This document shows, one piece after another, positions 1 to 4,178 of a DNA stretch of 7,674 nucleotides. This DNA comes from an uncultured Actinomycetes bacterium (GTDB taxonomy: Bacteria; Actinomycetota; Actinomycetes; Nanopelagicales; Nanopelagicaceae). The translations under genes were made by a program, and so were the position numbers. How positions within the stretch are numbered: the first letter of the stretch is position 1; each line of letters begins with the position of its first letter. The notes beneath the pieces were generated by a model. It was given only the letters and a program-made list of their open reading frames with translations, was not told the DNA's origin and did no database searches. The stretch spans positions 1-7,674 of the forward strand of contig CAIMUD010000236.1 in assembly GCA_903844585.1 (NCBI GenBank), in the 5' to 3' direction.

Positions 1-477
1 TGAAATAATCTTCTGACCTTCGCGACGTGCTGCTTGAGCAATTGCAGCAGCTTCTTGACGTTTTTCTTCAAAGATTGCTTGAGCTTCTCGAGTTGCGTCA
101 CGAGTAATTGAAGCTGCTTCAGACTCTGCAGTGGTGATGTACTTACGACCGCGAGCTTCTGCACCAGCAAGAACCGTGCGAGCTTTATTTTCTGCATTTT
201 CAACTGCATCTCTTGCAGAACCCGATGCTTCCTTAATTAATCGTTCTGCAGCAGAAATCGCCTTTGATTCACGGGCTTGCGCAGACTTAATCATCGACAT
301 TGCAGTCTCTGTTGCCAAGATTTCAAACTCTTCGCGACTAAGTGAAGTTACATCTCTACGTGAACGTAGATCTGAAAGTTGTGATTCGAGTTCGCGAATT
401 CGATCTACTGAATTAGGTGCAGCAGATTCAGTCTCTTTGAAACCGACCCAGTTAAGGAAAGTGTTCTTCTCGCTCAT
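1..477 (-). CDS. Coiled-coil protein of unknown function (partial, C-terminus outside window)
   Basis: The reading frame is open on the minus strand from an ATG at 477 to the window edge, giving 159 codons without a stop. I do not recognise the family. The protein starts MSEKNTFLNWVGFKE. From about residue 24 it is strongly charged and rich in Ala, Glu and Arg, with long runs typical of an extended alpha-helical coiled coil (RIRELESQL, then repeated EA, AR and ATREAQ units). No membrane segment or signal peptide is visible. Low-complexity helices like these occur in DivIVA-like scaffold proteins and in ATP synthase b-type stalks, but I see no diagnostic motif of either, so no function is assigned. 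It lies 58 bases downstream of trhA on the same strand. A TAATCT box six bases before the ATG suggests its own leaderless transcript. The start is supported by that box; no Shine-Dalgarno sequence is seen. The opposite strand also carries an open frame here, which is treated as a shadow. Confidence 0.75.
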   Translation of the reverse strand, partial: MSEKNTFLNWVGFKETESAAPNSVDRIRELESQLSDLRSRRDVTSLSREEFEILATETAMSMIKSAQARESKAISAAERLIKEASGSARDAVENAENKARTVLAGAEARGRKYITTAESEAASITRDATREAQAIFEEKRQEAAAIAQAARREGQKIIS

Positions 478-483
478 GTGCAT

Positions 484-489
484 AGATTA
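484..489 (-). promoter_or_regulatory. -10 box TAATCT, leaderless promoter of the coiled-coil gene
   Basis: On the minus strand TAATCT is followed by six bases (ATGCAC) and then the ATG at 477. That places the expected transcription start on, or within a base of, the start codon. It fits the TANNNT box seen at actinobacterial leaderless genes. No clear -35 box was found. This is inferred from spacing only. Confidence 0.5.
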
Positions 490-508
490 GGGCACTAACG
501 GGGCTTAC

Positions 509-533
509 AAAAGTGGCTGCGGGTGAGCGCAGC
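509..533 (-). terminator. Possible weak intrinsic terminator after trhA
   Basis: Two bases past the trhA stop codon, the minus strand has GCTGCG, a 6-base loop, then CGCAGC (516-533). This is a perfect 6-bp GC-rich stem, followed after CAC by a short TTTT run (512-509). The U-tract is short and offset from the stem, so termination may be partial. It would separate trhA from the coiled-coil gene, which has its own promoter. Confidence 0.4.
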
Positions 534-535
534 AA

Positions 536-1192
536 TCACCCCCGATATATGGCTATCGATACGGCTAAGTACTGAGATACCCACGCGGCTAAAACGAAGA
601 TATGAAAGAGCTCGTGGAAGCCAAAATATTTAGCGTTTCTGCCCGGCAGCTTCAAGGCATAAAAAATTGCGCCAATTGAGTACAGCAGGCCGCCGATAAG
701 AACAGGAAGCAGAACCCAAAGCCCGCCTTCGCGGTACATCTGCGGCGTATAAAGAACTGCGACCCAGCCAAGGACTAAGTAATTGGCAACATAAAGCCAG
801 CGAGGTGCACCAATCCAAAAAACCCGAACAGCAACGCCAATGAGCGCACCAGTCCAAATAACGCTCAAAAGAATTGTTCGGTCGCGTCCACTCAAAAGAG
901 ACACAGCAAATGGTGTGTACGAACCTGCAATTAATAAGTTGATATTTGCATGATCTAAGCGCCGCCAAATTTTCTTCTTTGCAGGAGACCATGGAACTCG
1001 GTGGTAAATGGCAGAAACGCTAAAGAGGGCAATTGCAGTTAGGGAATAAAGAGCTACTGCAAATTTAAAAGAATCTCGGCTTAGAATAAAAAGAACAAGC
1101 GAAGCAACAATTACTACGGGCGTTGCACCTAAGTGAAACCATCCACGTAGCTTCGGAATCGTTGCTCCGCTTGCTTTATCAAGCTCGGTCAT
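536..1192 (-). CDS. trhA: Hemolysin III / PAQR-family membrane protein (TrhA, YqfA-like)
   Basis: This is a 218-residue integral membrane protein with about seven hydrophobic helices, the usual length for bacterial hemolysin III (TrhA/YqfA) proteins. The family's conserved polar residues are all present: S60 and H64 in SAIYHR, D80-H81 in LDHANI, GSYTP at 90-94, and H193 and H197 in FGFHELFHIFV. In the related PAQR/adiponectin receptors the Asp and His residues hold a zinc ion inside the membrane, suggesting hydrolase-like chemistry. Bacterial members are linked to membrane lipid homeostasis, and the name 'hemolysin' is historical, so toxicity should not be assumed. The gene starts 27 bases after the metY stop on the same strand. 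A TACTGT box six bases before the ATG suggests a separate leaderless promoter as well as possible read-through from metY. Family assignment is firm; the biochemical role here is not known. Confidence 0.9.
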   Translation of the reverse strand: MTELDKASGATIPKLRGWFHLGATPVVIVASLVLFILSRDSFKFAVALYSLTAIALFSVSAIYHRVPWSPAKKKIWRRLDHANINLLIAGSYTPFAVSLLSGRDRTILLSVIWTGALIGVAVRVFWIGAPRWLYVANYLVLGWVAVLYTPQMYREGGLWVLLPVLIGGLLYSIGAIFYALKLPGRNAKYFGFHELFHIFVLAAWVSQYLAVSIAIYRG

Positions 1193-1198
1193 ACGCTA

Positions 1199-1204
1199 AC
1201 AGTA
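1199..1204 (-). promoter_or_regulatory. -10 box TACTGT, leaderless promoter of trhA
   Basis: On the minus strand TACTGT lies exactly six bases before the trhA ATG. This matches the TANNNT pattern with transcription beginning at the start codon. No Shine-Dalgarno sequence precedes the gene. No convincing -35 box is seen in the end of metY. Confidence 0.45.
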
Positions 1205-1219
1205 CGCCAATAGAGAGGA

Positions 1220-2539
1220 TTAACCTTTAGCGGCCTTAAAGCCAACTTCCAGATCTGCCTTAATGTCGTTGATATTTTCAAGACCAAGGCTTAAGCGTAC
1301 GAGCCCTGGGGTGACTCCAGCAGCTAGTTGCTCCTCTGCACTTAACTGTGAGTGAGTTGTAGTTGCAGGATGGATGACTAGTGAACGCACATCACCAATG
1401 TTTGCAACGTGGCTAAATAATTTGAGCGATTCAACAAACTTCTTACCAGCCTCAACACCGCCCTTGAGTTCGAAAGAAAGTACTGAACCCGAACCTGCAG
1501 GTGAGTACTTCTTAGCAAGTGCGTTGTACTTGGAAGAAGGAAGTGATGCGTAGTTAACTTTTTCTACGCTCGCATGAGATTCAAGCCACTTTGCAACTTC
1601 CTGTGCATTTTGAATATGTCGCTCCATGCGAAGGCTAAGAGTTTCAAGTCCTTGTGCGAGTAACCATGCATTAAATGGTGAAACAGCTGCTCCGATATCA
1701 CGAAGGAGTTGAAGGCGAATCTTGAAAATGTATGCAAGATTGGCACCGAATGCAGATCCGACGCCGAGGGCTTGTGCAAAGACAAGGCCGTGATAGCTAG
1801 GGTCTGGTTCGTTAAAGTTTTTAAAGCGAGTTGGATACTTTGCATAATCAAATTTTCCAGAATCCACAATTGCACCAACAACTGCATTTCCATGGCCTGA
1901 AAGGAACTTAGTTGCTGAGTGAACTACTACGTCGGCACCATATTCGATTGGTTTGATAAGGAATGGAGTCGCGACAGTGTTATCAACGATGAGTGGAACC
2001 CCAAACTCATGCGCCACCTTGGCGACAGATGCGATATCCAAAATTTCATTCTTTGGGTTAGCGATAGTCTCACCGAAGAATGCCTTCGTATTTTCACGAG
2101 TCGCTTTGCGCCAAGATTCTGGATCTTCTGGATTGTCAACGAATGTAACTTCGATTCCAAATTTAGGAAGCGTGTAATGGAACAAGTTGTATGTTCCACC
2201 GTAAAGGCTTGGGCTAGAGACAATATGGTCGCCTGCTTCTGCAAGGTTCATTACTGCAAATGCAGTTGCCGCAGATCCCGAAGCAAGTAGAAGAGCGGCA
2301 ACTCCGCCTTCTAGCGCTGCAATTCTCTGCTCAACTGCATCTTGGGTTGGATTCATTATGCGGGTGTAGATATTTCCTAGCTCTGCAAGGCCAAAGAGAT
2401 TTGCTGCATGAGTTGTGTCGCGGAATTGATATGCAGTTGTTTGGTAGAGCGGAAGTGCGCGTGCGCCAGTTGTTGGGTCCGCGCTCTGACCAGCATGAAT
2501 CTGCAAGGTTTCAAAAGACCACTGCGTTGTATCTGACAT
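1220..2539 (-). CDS. metY: O-acetylhomoserine sulfhydrylase (MetY), PLP enzyme
   Basis: This 439-residue cytoplasmic enzyme of the Cys/Met metabolism PLP family is predicted to make homocysteine from O-acetylhomoserine and sulfide, the direct-sulfhydrylation route to methionine. Visible signatures are the N-terminal FETLQIHAGQ, YTRIMNPT (57-64, phosphate binding from the neighbouring subunit), VDNT (185-188, with D186 holding the PLP ring nitrogen) and the Schiff-base lysine K211 in SATKFLSGHG. The length and the NEPDPSYHGL segment near residue 243 match MetY rather than the shorter MetB/MetC proteins. The start at 2539 is chosen because MSDTTQWSFETLQIHAG matches the family N-terminus. An ATG 35 codons upstream would add a Cys- and Phe-rich tail unlike the family. 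metX, a frequent partner, is not adjacent; trhA follows instead. It is divergent from the rhodopsin gene. Sulfide as the substrate is a family inference. Confidence 0.93.
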   Translation of the reverse strand: MSDTTQWSFETLQIHAGQSADPTTGARALPLYQTTAYQFRDTTHAANLFGLAELGNIYTRIMNPTQDAVEQRIAALEGGVAALLLASGSAATAFAVMNLAEAGDHIVSSPSLYGGTYNLFHYTLPKFGIEVTFVDNPEDPESWRKATRENTKAFFGETIANPKNEILDIASVAKVAHEFGVPLIVDNTVATPFLIKPIEYGADVVVHSATKFLSGHGNAVVGAIVDSGKFDYAKYPTRFKNFNEPDPSYHGLVFAQALGVGSAFGANLAYIFKIRLQLLRDIGAAVSPFNAWLLAQGLETLSLRMERHIQNAQEVAKWLESHASVEKVNYASLPSSKYNALAKKYSPAGSGSVLSFELKGGVEAGKKFVESLKLFSHVANIGDVRSLVIHPATTTHSQLSAEEQLAAGVTPGLVRLSLGLENINDIKADLEVGFKAAKG

Positions 2540-2559
2540 TAGTGACTCACATTCGCTAG

Positions 2560-2565
2560 AGAATA
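2560..2565 (-). promoter_or_regulatory. Candidate -10 box TATTCT of metY
   Basis: TATTCT on the minus strand lies 20 bases upstream of the chosen metY start and would give a leader of roughly 14 bases. The leader contains only a weak GTGAG ribosome site and a small GTGAcTCAC palindrome (2542-2550). The -35 region is poor. This is a tentative call. Confidence 0.3.
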
Positions 2566-2749
2566 AAAAGCATCGGCATAGCTTTAAGGTGCAAAAAATA
2601 ACAAGAATGGAAAAATAGTTCTCACAAGTGATTTGTTGCTGCAACCTACTTGCACAGACCCCTTACCGGCGAGTAATCGTTTCAGCCCCCAAATCTGCAA
2701 TTTTGGCAGTTGATTTATGCGTAAGCAGATCGCTCAAATCTCAAAAATG

Positions 2750-2766
2750 ATGCAAATGCTTTGCAT
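2750..2766. repeat. Inverted repeat ATGCAAA-tgc-TTTGCAT
   Basis: A perfect 7-bp inverted repeat with a 3-base centre lies 130 bases upstream of the rhodopsin start. Its size and symmetry fit a dimeric regulator site. No regulator can be named from it. Confidence 0.5.
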
Positions 2767-2802
2767 TTCAAAGTGCAATTTGAGCCGTGAAGGGGCACAA
2801 TT

Positions 2803-2820
2803 TTGCCAACCATTTGGCAA
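2803..2820. repeat. Inverted repeat TTGCCAA-ccat-TTGGCAA (possible operator)
   Basis: This is a perfect 7-bp inverted repeat with a 4-base centre, 18 bases overall and centred about 84 bases upstream of the rhodopsin ATG. It is the most operator-like element in the region. The second half-site contains TTGGCA, which could double as a -35 hexamer, but no good -10 box follows at 16-18 bases. The binding protein is unknown. Confidence 0.5.
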
Positions 2821-2854
2821 TGGAGCTCCTCGAGGGTTGCATTTTCATAAGGCC

Positions 2855-2872
2855 AAAAGCCACAAGGCTTTT
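2855..2872 (+). repeat. Leader hairpin AAAAGCC-acaa-GGCTTTT upstream of the rhodopsin ribosome site
   Basis: A perfect 7-bp stem with a 4-base loop ends nine bases before the GGAGG ribosome site. If it lies in the transcript it may stabilise the mRNA or affect access of ribosomes. A competing pairing of 2853-2859 with 2877-2883 (6 of 7 pairs) would cover the first bases of the ribosome site. Confidence 0.45.
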
Positions 2873-2881
2873 AAAACTCTT

Positions 2882-2886
2882 GGAGG
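2882..2886 (+). promoter_or_regulatory. Strong ribosome binding site of the rhodopsin gene
   Basis: GGAGG lies nine bases before the ATG at 2896, an optimal distance. It fixes the start and contrasts with the leaderless-type starts of trhA, argS and the coiled-coil gene. Confidence 0.85.
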
Positions 2887-2895
2887 AAATTAAGG

Positions 2896-3666
2896 ATGCT
2901 ATCTCTTACTAGCAATCAATGGAACCTCGTCTATAACGTATTTTCGTTCGGACTAGTTTCAATGCTCGCATGCACGATCTACACACTCGTGTCACAAGGT
3001 CGCGTACTTCCTAAGTATCGCAATGCACTAGTTATGTCATCAATGGTTACATTCATCGCTGGCTACCACTACATGCGAATCTTCAACTCTTTCAATGAAG
3101 CATCAAAGGATATGGCAGTAAATGTTTCAGGAAGCCAAGGCGCTTTCAACGAGGCATACCGTTATGTTGACTGGCTTCTTACAGTGCCGCTACTTCTTGT
3201 TGAAGTAATTGCAGTACTTGCTCTAACAAAAGAAGTTTCACGCTCATTGATCATGCGCCTTGTCCCTGCATCTGCAGCGATGATCGCACTTGGTTACCCA
3301 GGTGAAATTTCTTCAGATAAGAACACAGCAATTCTTTACGGTGTTCTTTCAACAATTCCATTCATCTACATTCTCTATGTTCTATTCGTAGAACTTGGAA
3401 AGTCACTTGATCGCCAGCCAGCTGGCGTTGCAGAGACAGTAGGTCGCTTGCGACTTCTTCTCATCGCGACATGGGGTGTATACCCAGTTTCATACATTCT
3501 TGGAATGAACCCATCAACAGATATGGCCGTAGCAGGTCAGCAATTTGTTGGAGTTCAACTCGGTTACACAATTGCCGACGTCCTTGCTAAGTGCGTATTC
3601 GGATTAACAATTCTGAAGATTGCACGTATGAAGTCACATGCTGAAGGCATGAAAGACGATCACTAA
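2896..3666 (+). CDS. actR: Actinorhodopsin, light-driven outward proton pump
   Basis: This 256-residue seven-helix microbial rhodopsin is predicted to bind retinal and pump protons out across the cell membrane in light. Helix C reads RYVDWLLTVPLLLVE: R89, proton acceptor D92, T96 and proton donor E103, the D-T-E pattern of proteorhodopsin-type proton pumps. L100 aligns with position 105 of proteorhodopsin, where Leu gives green absorption. Retinal is held by K232 in helix G (ADVLAK), with counterion D228. Helix F carries WGVYP (193-197). H58 precedes D92 by 34 residues, the xanthorhodopsin/actinorhodopsin spacing with a long B-C loop, unlike proteorhodopsin. G149, counted back from Y158 in FIYILYVLF, aligns with W138 of bacteriorhodopsin and with the glycine that lets xanthorhodopsin hold a carotenoid antenna. 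The gene has its own GGAGG site and a strong terminator, so it is probably monocistronic. No retinal or carotenoid synthesis gene is in the window. Pump function is firmly inferred; antenna binding is a prediction. Confidence 0.96.
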   Translation: MLSLTSNQWNLVYNVFSFGLVSMLACTIYTLVSQGRVLPKYRNALVMSSMVTFIAGYHYMRIFNSFNEASKDMAVNVSGSQGAFNEAYRYVDWLLTVPLLLVEVIAVLALTKEVSRSLIMRLVPASAAMIALGYPGEISSDKNTAILYGVLSTIPFIYILYVLFVELGKSLDRQPAGVAETVGRLRLLLIATWGVYPVSYILGMNPSTDMAVAGQQFVGVQLGYTIADVLAKCVFGLTILKIARMKSHAEGMKDDH

Positions 3667-3680
3667 TTAATTAAATAAAG

Positions 3681-3716
3681 GAGGGGTGTCGAGCAATCGG
3701 CGCCCCTCTTTTTTTT
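3681..3716 (+). terminator. Strong intrinsic terminator after the rhodopsin gene
   Basis: A 12-bp stem (3681-3692 with 3697-3708, containing two G-T pairs) is capped by a GCAA tetraloop of the stable GNRA type and followed by eight T residues (3709-3716). It begins 14 bases after the rhodopsin stop codon. It should end the rhodopsin transcript cleanly and insulate the small gene downstream. Confidence 0.93.
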
Positions 3717-3770
3717 ATACACTTTTATATATACGCAATTTGTCTATACACAATGGAAAAAGGAGTTGTC

Positions 3771-4007
3771 ATGGGTAACTATCGAATGGGTGCTTATGCG
3801 CTAATTGCAGTTGGACTTATCAATTTGAGATACCAAACCGGCCAATCTGGCGTTCTGGCTCATAGCCTTACTATTGCGATTCCAGGCTTAGCTATTTTCC
3901 TTCTTACCTTCGTTAAATCGGCACAAAGTTTCTTAGCTAAAAAAGAAACAAAAGCGATAAGCGCAGCGCTAGGGCTTTTGCTTATCGCTTATGCTGTTAT
4001 AAATTAA
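3771..4007 (+). CDS. Small membrane protein of unknown function
   Basis: This is a 78-residue hydrophobic protein that I do not recognise. Three hydrophobic segments are visible at about residues 7-19, 29-49 and 62-76. They are separated by a short polar stretch (RYQTGQSG, 20-27) and a basic loop (KSAQSFLAKKETK, 49-61). The last segment ends almost at the C-terminus (AYAVIN). There is no cleavable signal peptide or catalytic motif. The ATG at 3771 is preferred over the one at 3753 because AAAAAGGAG ends five bases before it; the upstream ATG would place that ribosome site inside the gene. It lies 104 bases after the rhodopsin stop, behind a strong terminator, so it probably has its own promoter in the AT-rich stretch 3717-3752 (TATACA at 3745-3750 is a weak -10 candidate). 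The final codons contain an 11-bp inverted repeat. A link to rhodopsin function is possible from position only. Confidence 0.72.
   Translation: MGNYRMGAYALIAVGLINLRYQTGQSGVLAHSLTIAIPGLAIFLLTFVKSAQSFLAKKETKAISAALGLLLIAYAVIN
3952..3990. repeat. 11-bp perfect inverted repeat inside the small membrane gene
   Basis: AAGCGATAAGC (3952-3962) and GCTTATCGCTT (3980-3990) are exact reverse complements separated by 17 bases. Both lie in the last codons of the 78-residue gene. In RNA this would form a strong hairpin just before the stop codon. No T-run follows, so it does not look like a standard intrinsic terminator. Confidence 0.75.
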
Positions 4008-4023
4008 CAACCGATAAATTTGC

Positions 4024-4105
4024 TGGTGCGGGAGGCGGGACTTGAACCCGCACGCCGAAGCACAAGTTCCTAAGACTTGCGTGTCTGCCATTTCACCACT
4101 CCCGC
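4024..4105 (-). tRNA. tRNA-Leu (anticodon UAG), CCA encoded
   Basis: The minus strand folds as a complete class II tRNA. The acceptor stem GCGGGAG pairs with CTCCCGC, followed by discriminator A and an encoded CCA (4026-4024). The anticodon stem is CAAGT/ACTTG around loop CTTAGGA, giving anticodon UAG, which reads CUA and related leucine codons. The long variable arm has a TTCG-capped stem (GC-TTCG-GC), and the T arm is GCGGG-TTCAAGT-CCCGC. The D-arm motif GTGAAATGGCAGAC is typical of bacterial tRNA-Leu. The gene stands alone between the small membrane gene and argS, both on the other strand. Without CCA it covers 4027-4105. Confidence 0.96.
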
Positions 4106-4129
4106 TGGAGCGTTTTCTTAACGGTGCCT

Positions 4130-4135
4130 AGATTA
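4130..4135 (-). promoter_or_regulatory. Candidate -10 box TAATCT for tRNA-Leu
   Basis: TAATCT on the minus strand lies 24 bases before the mature tRNA 5' end and would give a short precursor leader. The 11 bases around it (TAGATTAGGGC on the plus strand, 4129-4139) are identical to those at the promoter of the coiled-coil gene (483-493). No firm -35 box was seen. Confidence 0.4.
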
Positions 4136-4165
4136 GGGCTTCCGAGGATAAGTAACAAAAAACGG

Positions 4166-4171
4166 TAGCCT
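4166..4171 (+). promoter_or_regulatory. -10 box TAGCCT, leaderless promoter of argS
   Basis: TAGCCT lies seven bases before the GTG start of argS, so transcription would begin at the start codon. No Shine-Dalgarno sequence precedes the GTG. The box fits the TANNNT pattern seen at two other genes in the window. It probably drives the whole argS-lysA-hom operon. Confidence 0.5.
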
Positions 4172-4178
4172 TACGCAG

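Larger units (their letters stand above)
2540..2895. other. Divergent intergenic region between metY and the rhodopsin gene
   Basis: This 356-base stretch holds no convincing gene. It must carry the promoters of metY (minus) and the rhodopsin gene (plus). On the metY side there are two small dyads, TCACaaGTGA (2622-2631) and GTTGCtGCAAC (2635-2645). On the rhodopsin side there is a denser cluster of palindromes, listed separately, including overlapping 8-bp palindromes GGAGCTCC (2822-2829) and CCTCGAGG (2828-2835). I found no SAM riboswitch core and no textbook -35/-10 pair for the rhodopsin gene. Confidence 0.7.

Noticed and set aside
131..490. Open frame of 119 codons on the plus strand
   Set aside because: It is antisense to the coiled-coil gene. 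Its composition is what one expects from the complement of Ala/Glu codons, and the minus-strand frame is open longer with a promoter box at its start.
630..992. Cys- and Arg-rich open frame inside trhA
   Set aside because: It is an alternative frame of an intact membrane-protein gene with no recognisable domain.
1564..2559. Several open frames on both strands overlapping metY
   Set aside because: They overlap an intact metY with all catalytic motifs and show no family features; they are shadows.
2540..2644. N-terminal extension of MetY by 35 residues
   Set aside because: The added residues are Cys- and Phe-rich and unlike the family. The recognisable N-terminus begins at the inner ATG, and a candidate -10 box lies between the two starts.
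2540..2720. SAM or other methionine riboswitch in the metY leader
   Set aside because: I looked for a SAM riboswitch core upstream of metY and did not find one. The likely promoter is also too close to the start to leave room for an aptamer.
3753..3770. Upstream ATG for the small membrane protein
   Set aside because: The ribosome site AAGGAG lies between this ATG and the one at 3771, at the right distance for the latter.
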